A DNA stretch of 64,000 nt from Pohlia nutans. Its lineage: Eukaryota; Streptophyta; Bryopsida; Bryales; Mniaceae. The notes under the pieces are model-generated. The model did not search any database, was not told the origin of the DNA, and saw only the letters and a list, made by a program, of their open reading frames with translations. This document shows, piece after piece, positions 23,670-34,933 of this stretch. The translations under genes were made by a program, and so were the position numbers. Location: NCBI GenBank assembly GCA_022496805.1, contig CM040088.1:25899501-25963500 (forward strand), in the 5' to 3' direction. Numbering within the stretch: the first letter of the stretch is position 1; each line of letters starts with the position of its first letter.

Positions 23670-24660
23670 TTCCAGAACTTCTTCTTCGTGGTCATGGTGC
23701 TACTGGTCATGGTCTACGTAATTTATTTTTTCCATTTTGGTGGTTTAGGTCTTCTTTTTAGTTGTCATGAATTTTTTTCAGATTATTTGTGGTGATCGTC
23801 TTCATGGTTTAGGGTCCGTTTTTTCTTCGTCTTCATGGTGCTGTTGGTGATGATCTTGCTGGTCATGGTGTTTTTTTGGTGGTCATGCTGTTGGTGATGA
23901 TCTTGCTCTTGATCTTGTTGTTGCTGGTAGTGCTGATTTTTTTGATGATCTTGCTGTTGCTGGTCATGCTGTTGGTGATGATCTTGCTGGCCGTGTTGAT
24001 GGTTTAGGGTCATGGTGGTTTTAATTTTTTTTCTTTGTCTTCTGCTGAATTGGTGATGACGAAGCAGGTGTAGGTGCTGGCCGTGTTGATGGTGGTCGTC
24101 ATGTTGATTTTTTTTTTCTTCGTCTTCTGCATTGTTGGTGATGATCTGCTCGTTTGTAGGTGTTGGCCGTGATGTTTGGTGGTCATGTTGATTTTTATTT
24201 TTTTTCTTCGTCTTCTGCATAGTTGGTGATGATCTGCTCGTTTGTAGGTGTTGGCCGTGATGTTTGGTGGTCATGTTGATTTTTATTTTTTTTCTTCGTC
24301 TTCTGCATTGTTGGTGATGATCTGCTCGTTTGTAGGTGCTGGCCGTGATGTTTGGTGGTTGTCATGGTGATTTTTTTTTTCTTCTTCGTCTTCTGATGTT
24401 GGTAATGATCCTTTGGCGGTGTAGGTGCTGGCCGTCTTGATGGTGGTCGTCATGGTGGTTTTAATTTTTTTTTGTGGTCTTCTGATGTTGGTGCTTCGTC
24501 ATGGATTTGCTTCGTCTTCTGCTCTTCGTGATGTGGTGTGGATTGATTTTTTTTTTCTTTCGTCTTCATGGTTCTGATCGTCTTCATGGTTCTGATCATG
24601 GGACTGCTTGTCCTCTTGGTCGTCATGATGGTGGTTGATTTTTTTTTTTGGTTTTAAATC
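23670..24660 (+). repeat. T-rich imperfect tandem repeats between the Harbinger genes
   Basis: Variants of TTGGTGATGATCTTGCTGGT alternate with T-rich runs. The clearest part is three 88-bp units beginning at 24134, 24222 and 24310, each with GATCTGCTCGTTTGTAGGTG and a TCTTCGTCTTCTGC tail. The long minus-strand reading frame through it is a repeat artefact. Confidence 0.8.
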
Positions 24661-24742
24661 TTGCTGTGGAGAATTTATAACGTACGAAGTCCTGGTGGGC
24701 ATGTTTCGGTGCTAATGAAACATTTCCTTGTTTGGGGTGCAG

Positions 24743-24999
24743 TGAATTTAGAGGATGAGTCGTGGGAGGACTCTCAATGCATTCCCGACACGCAACCACC
24801 TTGTCATGCACCAGTAGTTCAAGCAGAGTTTGCACAGGCTAGACATGGAGGTTTCCCTCCAATTCCATCAATGTATAGCAATGCACCAAACTCATTTAGC
24901 GTAGATCCAATGCAAAATCCCATTCATGCCGCACAAATGTATACATACAGAAATTTTGGGCAAGGCTTGAACCTCAATGCCCGTTTCTATTCTCAATAA
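24743..24999 (+). other. possible last exon on the plus strand of the Harbinger element
   Basis: After a possible acceptor (GGGGTGCAG at 24734-24742) an open frame reads NLEDESWEDSQCIPDTQ and later NAPNSFSVDPMQNPIH before a stop at 24997-24999. Acidic start and composition look coding, and it could be a 3' exon of ORF1. I do not recognise a domain, and no donor from ORF1 is proven. Confidence 0.3.
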
Positions 25000-25022
25000 A
25001 ATATGATGTTTGTTCTTCCAAA

Positions 25023-26314
25023 TCATGCTCTAAATCCTAGTCCCCGAAGTCTCCAAAGGTGCTCAATCAAGTCATTTCTCAAAGCAAAATGACTTTGGAC
25101 ATTCTCTAATTCCCTAACTCCAGACTGCAAATCAAGAAAGGTAAATGGCAAGGGAGTACTCTCCCCGGGAAGCCCCCAATCATCAAAGGGCTCTAGGGCA
25201 AACCTTGCTCATCCTCTATAATCATGTTGTGCATTATAATGCACGCCATCATGATGTTCTCAATGATTTCCAAGCTCCACTGTCGCACGGGGTTTTTGAT
25301 GATCTCCCATCTAGCTTGCAACACTCCAAATGCCCTCTCAATATCTTTGCGAGCTCCTTCTTGGCATTTCGCAAAGTATTCTTTCATCTCACCCTGCGGC
25401 TCATGAATGGGTTGTACGAAACATGACCATGGTGGATAAATGCCATCAGTGAGAAGATAAAAGCGGGGATAAATGTGGCCGTTCACCTCGAAAGTGATGT
25501 CTTTGCCTGGCCCCCGCAACATGTCCGAAATCAAGGGGGAACGGTCAAGGACATTGATGTCATTGTTCCCACCAGGCAAGCCAAAGAACGCATGCCAAAT
25601 CCAGAGAGATTGATCCGCAATGGCCTCAAGAATGATACTGCGGTTCTTGTCTTTATCCTGAAATTGCCCCTGCCATGCCACGGGGCAATTTTTCCAAGTC
25701 CAGTGCATACAGTCTAAACTTGCAAACATCCCTGGGAAACCCCTGTCCTTGTTGATAGCCATTTGACACTCTAAATCCTCTTTAGTTGGTTGTCTCAAGT
25801 ATATGGACTCAAAGGCACCTCTAACAGCAATGACAAACCTCCTCATGCACTCGTGGGCAGTGGACTCTCCTAAACGGCAATACTCGTCACAAGCATCAGC
25901 TGACAAACCATATGCGAGCATGCGAATGGCGGCCGTACACTTTTGTAACGAAGACAAACCAAGTCGACCTAATCCATCAGTTTTCTACTGAAACCATGGA
26001 TCGAATTGAACAACTGCATCTACGATCCTCAAAAATAGTTCCCTTCTCATCTTGAAGCGTCTCCTAAATTTCACGGGCCCATGAGTAGACGTCTTAGAAA
26101 AATAATCATTATACAAGTTTTTATGATAAATTTCTCTTTCACGAAACACGAACTTCCGACCAACTGTACTCCCACCCCTCTTTCGCTTCAATGAGGGCTC
26201 ACCCAATACCTCCCTAGTTCCAGCATCAAGCATCTGGAGGAAAAATTCATTTTCAAACTGTTCTTCTAATTCTTCCTCATACATGCTCTCAAGGTTTTCC
26301 TCCCAAGCCTCCAT
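25023..26314 (-). pseudogene. PIF/Harbinger DDE transposase with stops and a 3' frameshift
   Basis: Family signatures on the minus strand: EIYHKNLYNDYFS, FRRRFKMRRELFLRIVDAV, LQKCTAAIRMLAYG and GESTAHECMRRFV. The catalytic triad is visible: Asp in FASLDCMHWTWKNCP, Asp in PGGNNDINVLDRSPL and Glu in KDIERAFGVLQARW. The start ATG at 26314 (MEAWEENLES) is the usual short acidic N-terminus. A TAG at 25984-25982, after DPWFQ, interrupts the frame, a second TAG at 25195-25193 follows EDEQGLP, and a frameshift after that separates the expected tail (HFALRNDLIEHLWRLRG, ending near 25023). All damage is small, so the copy died recently. Confidence 0.9.
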
Positions 26315-26666
26315 GCCTTCAACGATCAAAGAACACAATGAACAAAACAAAAACGACAATGGAGTTCAAGTCACGAACCCTGAAGTTTGCTCGCTCTGTG
26401 CTGAAGCTCCTGGACAGCGCTGTCCCAAATGGAGTCGGCCTGATATTGCTGAACCCCTGGTCGCTCCTCTACGAAGCCTGCCCCGTGGCAGCTGAATCAC
26501 CGACCGACGTGGCAAAAGAGCGCGCCAGCGAGGCGCTGCAAGTGGTGAGCGGGAGCGCATGGCGGGCGACTGGTTGGAGCAGCAGCGCGGCATCTCCTCA
26601 CTGCAGCGGAAAACCAGACCGCCTTTGCAGGGCGCGTCTGACGGGAACTGATTGGGGATGCTCTAA

Positions 26667-27152
26667 GGGGCTGCATTGCACCGCTGCTGAGTTGGCTCAG
26701 GGAGAGCAAGTGTCAGCCAAGCGACCCTATGACCGTGGGGTCCCCAACTGATGGCCTGCCGCCCTCGCTCACTACCTCGCTCCTCGCTCTGTCTCCAACG
26801 CTATCGCCACCAGCACCGCCTCCGTCAGTCTCTCCTTCATCTCGTACGCATGGCGACGGATCTCACCTCCATCGCCACCCGATTCCACTCGCTCCGCCGC
26901 TCCCTCGCCTCCCCGTCGCATCTTTTCTCGCTCAAATCCACCCCCTATCGCGCCTGTTCGCCTGACTCTTGCCCTTTTGGGGTTCCATTCGCAATTTGAG
27001 TTTCTGTTGGGGTTCCATTCGCAATTTTGGCCGTCCACTCAATCCGTGGGCTTTCCAGCTTGCTAGAGAGCATGGCCAGATTAATATGTGAGTGAGGAGT
27101 GACGTTGTGGCATCCAGGGGGCCGAGGCAGGTGCGTTAGGGTTTCGAGAATC
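26667..27152. promoter_or_regulatory. PCO upstream region
   Basis: CT-rich DNA (26760-26960), typical of a plant promoter or 5' UTR, with a direct repeat of GGGGTTCCATTCGCAATTT at 26979 and 27010. The Harbinger element ends at 26663, so any distal promoter has been displaced. Confidence 0.45.
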
Positions 27153-29784
27153 ATGGCTATGGCGTCAGTGCCTGTTGTGCAACGCCTCTACGACGTTTGT
27201 AAGAAAGTTTTCACGTCCACTAGTGTGCCATCTGAAGCGCAGGTTTCCAACGTCCGGGCCGTCCTTGGTACTACTTCTCCGCCCTTCCCTTCTAACTACT
27301 CTGTCTGTCGCTTATTAATTTTGAGCAACTTCTGTTGAAATTTGAGTAAGTATCGCAATTTTTTAATTTTATTCGTTGTGTTTTCTGAGAATTCGTGGTT
27401 TGATAGGTGATTAGAAGAGTATTTATGTACCAGTCCGCACTTTTTGGGATTCACACCTTAGTTTGAAGCATTTTCTGTTGTGGTCATTTTCCCGTTGAAA
27501 TAGATAACACCCAAACTTCATGATTTGAAGTTTTGATATGGAAAGTATGTGGAAAGTAGCATGCTTGTTTTTTGGCTTTGGGGTGCGTTTTTTTGAAGTT
27601 GGAGAATTCGTGGTTTTTTAGGTGATTAGATTAGTCTATTGATTGTTCTGATGAGCCGCTCGAGATTCATTGTCTAGTTTGAAGAATTTTCTATTGTTTT
27701 GCAATTGGTGTCTTGTTTTACTTTTCATTGGGAAGGGACGGTGCTGTGGTAGTCTAGAAAGTAGAGTGGAGATTTTTGATGAGGTTTGTTTTCTTTTTGC
27801 TGAGGATTGATCCTTGTTGGCGGGGTTGGTTTTCAGATAGTATTAAGCCTCAAGACCTTGGTTTGGTAACTTTCGAGCAGAATCGAGGTTTCGGTGATCT
27901 TGATGGTCAAGGAAAGCGGCGTCCGATAATGCCGAGATACGCACCTCCAATCAGCTACCTTCATCTTTACGAGTGTGACCTTTTCTCAGTATGATTCAGA
28001 ACCGGCTGTGTGAATATGCATTATTGCTTTAGGTCATCAGGCTCAGGAATTGTGTGTGTCGTTTCAATCTCTGGAGTTTGAATGAGTTCAAAGTTTATTA
28101 GGGAGTGAGCGTGGTCTCGTTGCAAAGCTTCAGTGGCATTACCAACTGGATTTACAAATATTGAACGTCGTACATTTGTAGTTAAAAGTATAATAATGTT
28201 GAGACGATGTTAATACTTATCGACTCTTTTTTCCTGTGAAGATGGGCATTTTTGTTTTACCCACATCTGCGAGTATACCTCTTCATAACCATCCAGGCAT
28301 GACGGTCCTCAGTCGCCTGCTTTATGGAAACATGCACGTGAGGGCCTATGACTGGGTGGACCCGCATGATGAAAGGTTGAACAGAAATCCAACCATAGGT
28401 ATTTCTTCTCTTTTCTTCATCAACAGATGCAATAAGTGGACAGCAGTTTTATGTTCTTTGTTTTCATATACCGTCCAGAGAGAATTCTTCGTATAGCAAT
28501 ATGTGGGTGCTTGTTGGAGTTCTCTGCCCTGGGTTTCTTGTCTCTCTGATATTTTTTACTGCTTTTTGGTCCCCTTAAACTTCTGCCAACGTAGTCTCTG
28601 AACAACGTGCTACTTTTCATTCTCTTGTTTCGTTCCTAGTCTTGGAAAAATATCAATCATTCCGGTACATTATGTAGAGATTACAACAGATTGACACAAA
28701 ATGGGAAATTTTTCACTCTGAGCACTAACAGCAGTTAAGTTTAAATTCCTTGGTTTGTGTCAGTAAGATGGATACCAGTATAAGAAGTGTGGCTCTATAT
28801 ATGTATATCCATGATGTGTGTTCTGTTCTAAAGCTAGGTACTAACGATATAGTTTGGGTGGATGCAGCTAGACAGGCGAAACTGGTGGTAGATCATGTTC
28901 TGGGAACAGAACAAAATGGAACAGAGCCATCGCGAGCCTCAGCAACGGAGGTGCTTTATCCGACTTCGGGCGGTAACATTCATGCCTTTACCGCCCTTAC
29001 GCCGTGTGCCGTGCTGGATGTGCTAGCTCCACCATATGCACCAGCCACTGGGCGACACTGCACATACTACCGTGCCACTTCGAATGACGGTGAGCGACTT
29101 ACTTTTTAAATTTCTTTGTGCAATCAGCATCTTTAAAATCAGGTATGAAGAGGCTGCAGTTTGTAGAAATCAATTGTATGCTGTATGCACAGAGAAGCCT
29201 TCCGCTCGGTGTTCAAGAACATGGTTATCAAAAATAATTTGCAAGTTACTACCTATTGGGCCAAAAGTAAGTATTAACTTGCAAATAATTCTTCATAACT
29301 GTGGTCTTGATTGCCATTACCAGGCATTTTTAACTTACAACCAAAATCTGATCTTTCCAAAAGAAATATTTTTGGTACCTGATTGCAAAATCAAAGCGTA
29401 TGATCTTGAAGATCATGTTGTGTTTTTTCCTACCCTCAAATTTTCAGCTATTGATTCTAAGTATGCTAAAAGAGCAGTTTTAGGTTTCAAAATTCAGTAC
29501 TGCATTTAAAGATAAGTTTGTGTACTTGAATCTCTTTGGTTGCACAACCCACAAGTTTAGTAGTGATTTCTAATCCTCCTCTCACGGTTGAGACTGTCAC
29601 ATCAGCTTCAAAACCTGCATTGGCATTGATTGAGGTTCTATTTTCTTTGGTCTGAGCAGGAGCGGTGGAACGAAATGGTCAAACAGGGTTGATCGAGTGG
29701 CTGGAGGAGTTTCACCCACCTGATGACTTCGTGGTTCAAAGAGGTCTGTACACGGGCCCCAAAATTATTCCAAGCTACAACTAG
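27153..29784 (+). CDS. PCO: plant cysteine oxidase (N-terminal cysteine dioxygenase), 256 aa, five exons
   Basis: PCOs use O2 to oxidise the N-terminal Cys of ERF-VII and related proteins, marking them for the Arg/N-degron pathway; they are the plant oxygen sensors. Exons: 27153-27267, 27837-27988, 28242-28398, 28868-29089 and 29660-29784; all junctions are GT-AG and the phases match. The start [20 protein letters not shown] is the usual family N-terminus. The cupin contains [18 protein letters not shown] with iron ligands His104 and His106, and the third ligand His180 in [18 protein letters not shown]. Also present are [20 protein letters not shown] and [17 protein letters not shown]. Length and all metal ligands are normal, so it should be active. 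I chose the first ATG; a second one lies two codons later. Confidence 0.95.
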
Positions 29785-30882
29785 AAAATTCGTTATCAAC
29801 GTCTGGTCGGTGCCTATGAATTAATTGAAGCACCTTTTTCTCTACCTGTTTTTTTCACTGTTGAAACGGCAGTAGAATCTGTCAGCGGTCGCAGTTTGTG
29901 GAAACATCGTACTCAAAAGTAGAGTTGCCATTCTCGTTAGTAGATTCTCCATTCGAGATTTACATCCTGGTGCCTCCATAGAGGCTCAGTGAGAAGGTAA
30001 AAACGGCCAGGCAGTTGGAATGAGTGTTAAGCAAATACCTGTAACTTATTGTAAACTGCTGACGAATGCTATAATATATGTGGAATCCGACCAGTCTTGA
30101 CTGGAACTGGAACTGTTTGCCACTTGACGTGCTTTGAGCCACGAGTCTATGAAGATGTAGCAAGCTTGTGAGTGGGTATCATTTGCAATAATTTTCCACG
30201 ACTGTACAGTTTGCGTGAAGAATATGTTTGAGATACGTGGACTGATATCCGGATCGGTTACCACATGTGGATAAGGAATAATGGCTTCAGACCCTACCCT
30301 ACTCCAAGCAAGAGCAGGTATTTCAAAGCAACTGTCAAACAGCAGCAGAGGGATTGAGGGTGTCTGTTGAGTTTTTGAAGGTAAGGTAGAAACACCCTGC
30401 ACCCATTCCTGCATAACATTCAGTAATCATCATTGCCTTTTGGCTCCATCCACTATGAAGAAGCTTCCAAGTTACATATGAATGGATGAATGGGAAACCG
30501 TGGTAAACAAGAGAGGGTTGCAAGGTTGTGCCAACTTTCCATGTGGCAAGGTCACCTATATGTGCAAGTAACATATATTTGTAGTTGCTGGTCAAAGATG
30601 GTAGCTATAAATTGCATTGTAAATTGCATTGTGGATGATGATGGAAGATACTCTTGACAATCCAAGGTGGGCCTAGTGTTGGCTATTGAATGTTATGTGC
30701 TATGTAGACTTGCTCTGAAACTATCTTATAGAATGTTCTCAAACCATCCCCCACATTTAGAATTTATAGTTTGGATTTTATAGAGATTGGTTTTATGACA
30801 AGTTTAGGATGGTTTAAGTGGTCTAGGTCATTTCTTCTATAATTTGTACTCCCTCTATCCAGAATAATTGTCCTACCATAAG
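29785..30882. other. PCO 3' flank and repeats
   Basis: The first part should hold the PCO 3' UTR. 30418-30710 is a dispersed repeat also present in the CPSF73-II intron at 62462-62810. A single Stowaway-type end (TACTCCCTCTATCCAGAATA) lies at 30847, just before the next element, with no partner found. Confidence 0.5.
30418..30710 (+). repeat. dispersed repeat R, copy 1
   Basis: Shares long blocks with 62462-62810 in the same order: GGCTCCATCCACTATGAAGA, GGGAAACCGTGGTAAACA, TGTAGTTGCTGGTCAAAGAT and CTTGACAATCCA. No terminal repeats or ORF identified; type unknown. Confidence 0.75.
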
Positions 30883-30886
30883 TTAA

Positions 30887-31454
30887 CTCCTAAATGCCTA
30901 GAGCCCTCTCCAAACTCGACAGTTTTGCAAAGATGCATTATAAAATGCAACTAAGAGGGATCTTTTGTACTTGATGTATGAATAATATTTGTACATTATG
31001 AATTTTAGATTCTATCTATACGGTTAGATTTAAGATTGCTATCTCCAATATTTTTGTATAAAATTTGAAACTTGAAATTAAAAATTCTTTTGTAATTTGG
31101 ATACGCATAAGATATTGACAATTTGTACATGAAATTTGTTATGATTAGTTGAAATGTAATACTTTAAGTGTAGTGATTTTTGGAGATTTTTTGGTTGCTT
31201 AATTTTATGAGTTGACTTTTTTAAGAGCACTTTTACACTGAAATCTTCCAAATTTTGGGTGAATCACTACAACATGAAATGAGGCATAAAAATTTACAAA
31301 TCATCCCCTTTCTAATTGGATCACACATGCATGAAGCTGACTTTGCATAAAATCTATAGTAAAAAATCGACACTGCAAAAAGTGCATGACGGATGAGAAA
31401 ACATGGATGAAATTTGTACATCGTCCAGAAAATGGACGCTTAGGTAGTTAAGGG
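30887..31454 (+). mobile_element. TTAA-flanked piggyBac-like element, family A copy 1, 568 bp
   Basis: Starts CTCCTAAATGCC after TTAA (30883-30886) and ends at TTAA 31455-31458. Same orientation as 52745-53313; the copies share CAGTTTTGCAAAGATGCATT and GTGCATGA(C/T)GGATGAGAAA. No ORF. Its right TTAA is directly followed by the next element. Confidence 0.8.
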
Positions 31455-31458
31455 TTAA

Positions 31459-32220
31459 CCCCTAAACTTACCAAGGTGTCTTCAGTATTGGCCAACAGGC
31501 GCTGTTGGCCAGCGTTTCTGTTGTTTTTAGAAAAATAAATGTTTTGTCTCTCTTCGTAACTGCTACCCGAAATAGCTCCCCCTTCTCCCGATTCCTTCAT
31601 TTGATTGTGGATTGTTCCACAAATGTCTAATTTAGGCACAAGTTCGAAATCTAGCCTTGCTTTTTCATCACCTTTCCAAAACACCAATCCATTTCAATTT
31701 TGGTTGGGAAGATCCACTTTTTTCTCCAATATTCTCTTATAAACAAGCCTATGGGGCCAAAAGAGAAAATGAGAAGCATTATGTTTAGTAACTATTTGTA
31801 CTGTTATACTTTCAAAAAATGTTTTAAACACTCATTTAATGAATTTCAAAGCATTTACCATTTGATATTCATCAAAATTACGTATTTTATTTTTAGAATT
31901 TGAAATTTAGTATGATCGATTAAAACTAGACATTCTATTCTAAAATTGAAAAAGGCAAATATTTCAAATGAGAGAACATCATTAGTTTCCCCAAATAGTA
32001 AATTTTATAACACTAGGACAACATTGAGGTCTTTGTCTTTGAAAAATTCTCCTTGGTGGAGTTTAACTTGGATTGACATGATTCAAATTGGGTTGGAAAG
32101 TAGACTTGATTTCCTATTTGAATTTTATTTTTTATTTTTTTATAAAATTGTTTTTTTTCATCTTGGGCAACCCGCAAAAAAGGGCAGCGACTATAAAATA
32201 GTCGTTGAGTTACTTAGAAG
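31459..32220. mobile_element. TTAA-flanked chimera of families D and B, 762 bp
   Basis: Begins CCCCTAAACTTACCAAGG and reads like family D as far as ATAAACAAGCCTATGGGGCC (about 31757), then switches to the reverse strand of family B (AAAAGAGAAAATGAGAAGC onward) and ends with the B terminus next to TTAA at 32221-32224. The right end of D and one end of B are missing. A deletion between two neighbouring elements would produce this. Confidence 0.65.
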
Positions 32221-32224
32221 TTAA

Positions 32225-33135
32225 CCCCTAAAGGACCATGCTCATCCTTAAAATTTTATCACTTTCTCGTGATGCCTTCAAGATGACAACTGTATCTCTT
32301 AATTGGTGTTCATGTAGAAAAATTCACTGTTGAAGCTCAAAGAGGACTTAGTTGTGAGAGTGTATATCATTTTTTAGAACAATCTACCGTATATATTATA
32401 CAATCATAAGGTTCGATCATGAGTTATTTTCTAAAAAATTTAAGCAAAATCAACAAGTCATCCATTGCAAACATTCTCATAAATTCTAGAACCATGATTA
32501 GCATTTGAAATTTCAGGAACATACAAAGATGCATTGTATCTAGGTGCTCACAAAAAATGGAGTACTAAATACAACAATTATGATTGATTCTGAAAGATTT
32601 ATGTTTAGGTGAAGTGACTTGTTGGTGACTTGTTGAACTAGTGTATGTGATCGTTATTAATTGTTACATTGCATAAAATGTGTAAAGATTTCAAATTTAT
32701 TTTTGGAAGATTCTAAAATATTCCAAAATAATATAAAATATGTAAAAAAGATACCAATGATTATGAAAAGATTATTTAAAAAATATACTTAAACATTTTC
32801 CGTAATTATTATAGTATTAATGATACAGTAATGGGAAATGTTTTACATATTGTACAGTTTTCTTTTGACAAATGTGATGCCCGAGTGTGAAAACACCCTC
32901 CAGGCCTTCTACCTCTCTAACTACCCTGTCCCAAGTTCACTTGCGTTGATGTTTTAATTTTTCCCTGGTGAATCGATCAACGTAATTGCAAATCTTGAAG
33001 AAATTTTGTATTCTCGTAACGGACATTTACAATTCTCTAGTTAAGATTGAGTCAAAATTATGGTTCAATCCAAATAAGTTATTAAAGTAATGAGATTATT
33101 TTTGGACACAGTGCGTCCACCTGGTCGTTTAGGGG
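32225..33135 (+). mobile_element. TTAA-flanked piggyBac-like element, family F copy 1, 911 bp
   Basis: Ends CCCCTAAAGGACCATGCTC and (inverted) CCCCTAAACGACCAGGTGG, between TTAA at 32221-32224 and 33136-33139. Reverse-orientation homologue of 13785-15193. Its left TTAA is shared with the chimera before it. Confidence 0.85.
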
Positions 33136-33139
33136 TTAA

Positions 33140-33418
33140 GAGTTAATAGCAAGTTTGTCACTCCTCTGTCAAATACTTATTAAAAGTGGAAAAAGTTGAT
33201 TCAACATTAAAAATTATAATTAATAAAAATTTGGCTTATTTTTCCAATTTGAAAATGAAATTTGGCGATAAAAAAGTGGTATGTCAAAGAAATATGAAAG
33301 TGAATTACACTTCATAAATGCGAGTCACGGAGGATGTAAAGCCTTTTGTTTTATACATAATTCAGTACACTTATGCAACATGCAACAATGAATGTAGGAT
33401 ACTAACAACTCCTCTCAC
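33140..33418. other. AT-rich spacer between TTAA elements
   Basis: No ends, ORF or RNA gene recognised. Confidence 0.4.
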
Positions 33419-33576
33419 TTAACACCTAAATGCTCAAATGACCATTATTTGGTCGTTGTCCGAATCTAACAGGTTGCCCGGAAAAAAATATATTTATTTG
33501 AAAAAATAAAAAATATTTTAAAATACTACAACAAGTCTACTTTCAACACAATTTGAATTATGTCAATCCAAGTTAA

Positions 33577-34530
33577 CCCTTAACCCCTAAACGTCACAAC
33601 GTCCAAAAACTGGATGACTAATAGATTCAAACCCGCCCTACGTTCTCATCAATGCTTGGATGAAAGTCATCCAAATTTTTGGAGATACTTCACCAAGTTG
33701 TTGTCCTATCTAGCGGTTGGATTTAGTCATACTTGATTACATATTTTTCTAAAATTAAAAATGTAGAAGTATGTCAAGTCGTTGACCAAGCCAAAATTGC
33801 ATTGACTGTAGTTCAAAAGTGGCCTTGCAAAAATGAAGTCATAGATTTAAGAAACACAAACATTTCAAAGAATCACCACGCATAAGAGTATCTCATTTCA
33901 AATTCATTCCAACAAATTTTACTCAAAAAATATTAAAATTTTGTTTATAATCGAATTTAGAAGGAATTTTTAATTTTTAATTTCAAATTTTATAATTAAA
34001 TATTGGTGATAGTATTGGTGAATCGAACTGTACGGATGGAATCTAAAATTCAAAATCTAAAACTTTCATTTGTATATCTATTCCAAAATATTCTTCTAAA
34101 TAGTACTTTATGATGATTTTTCTCAAATTGTCAATTCCAGGGACACCCTCATACGTTTAGGGATTAAACGTCAAGAAGGCCTGGGCGGGGCAGCCGGGAA
34201 GGCATCTAAATTTTCGGAGGAGAAAAAAGAAAAAAAAGAAAAAAAGAAAAAAAATGAAAACGGCTCTGCTGGCCAGCCACTGCTGCGGCACTGTTGCATT
34301 GAGGAACTTTTTTCAAAAACGACCTCAGCTGCCCAATCTGAACTCCAGTTCAAATCGATTACTCTGATTGCTTGTGGATGATTCCACAATCTCCCAAATG
34401 AGGCGCAAGTCAAGAATCTAACTCGCTTTTTTAGTAGCTTTCCAATGCACCAATCCTCTCTTGTTTTGGTTGAGGATAACTACATTTTTTCTAGATTAAA
34501 TTCCATGGGACTTGCTTTGACGTTTAAGGA
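33577..34530 (+). mobile_element. family D copy 1, nested in B and itself holding E
   Basis: Lies between TTAA 33573-33576 and 34531-34534. Its terminal sequence reads CCC-TTAA-ACGTCAAG, and the TTAA within that terminus is where E copy 1 inserted. Without E it is 370 bp, close to the 355 bp of D copy 2 at 50841-51195. Shared body: AGGCCTGGGCGGGGC and GGCATCTAAATTTTCG. Confidence 0.85.
33584..34163 (+). mobile_element. family E copy 1, nested in D, 580 bp
   Basis: Ends CCCCTAAACGTCACAACG and (inverted) TCCCTAAACGTATGAGG, between TTAA at 33580-33583 and 34164-34167. Without its own insertion, E copy 2 (50524-51462, reversed) is also 580 bp. No coding capacity. Confidence 0.88.
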
Positions 34531-34933
34531 TTAAACTCCACCTAGAAGAATTTTTCAAAGTAGATCATTTCAGCATTGTCTTAGTGTTATAAAATTTTCT
34601 CTCTGGGGAAAGTAATGATGTTCCCTCCGTTTCTTTTGTTTTTTTGAAATTTACAATAGATAAACCAACTTTAACCAATCATGCTAAATTTTTAACTCTA
34701 AAAGTGAAAATTATAATTTATACAAATTTTCAAAGGTTAACGCTTCTAAAATCATTAAAATTTTATTCAAAGTTATTTTTGGAAGTTTGACTATTCAAAT
34801 AATTTGTAGAGATGATGCCCTACAATTTTTCTATTGAACCAAACTTCATCAAACATATGGAAGGCACATATTATAACACATCTATGTTTTGTCCAATACC
34901 CCTCGGGCTTTTAGGGGATAATATCTCTTTTAA

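Larger units (their letters stand above)
22384..26663. mobile_element. PIF/Harbinger DNA transposon, 4280 bp, both genes broken
   Basis: Ends GAGCATCCCCAAT and its perfect inverted copy, flanked by TAA (22381-22383 and 26664-26666), the PIF/Harbinger target. Inside are the two expected genes in convergent orientation: a Myb/SANT-like protein on the plus strand (22578-23471) and a DDE transposase on the minus strand (26314-25023). Between them is about 1 kb of T-rich, tandemly repeated DNA. Each gene carries premature stops, so the copy is not autonomous now. Its right end is ~490 bp upstream of the PCO start codon. The 294-bp MITE at 10490 has similar ends. Confidence 0.93.
33423..34917 (+). 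mobile_element. TTAA piggyBac-like element, family B copy 1, containing D and E, 1495 bp
   Basis: Starts CACCTAAATGCTCAAATGACC-like sequence after TTAA (33419-33422); the right flank has mutated to ATAA (34918-34921). Homologous to 56214-56755. With the 958-bp insertion removed the length is 537 bp against 542 bp in the other copy. The empty site is 56366-56369 (CCGAG-TTAA-ACTCC). Confidence 0.85.

Noticed and set aside
23783..24274. Long minus-strand frame rich in His, Gln, Asn and Lys
   Set aside because: It is the reverse of the T-rich tandem repeat inside the Harbinger element; composition and periodicity explain the open frame.
25193..26359. Two separate transposase genes
   Set aside because: They are one frame split by a single TAG at 25984-25982; the motifs run on across it.
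28420..28620. Minus-strand frame within the PCO gene
   Set aside because: Lies in intron 3 of PCO and has no similarity.
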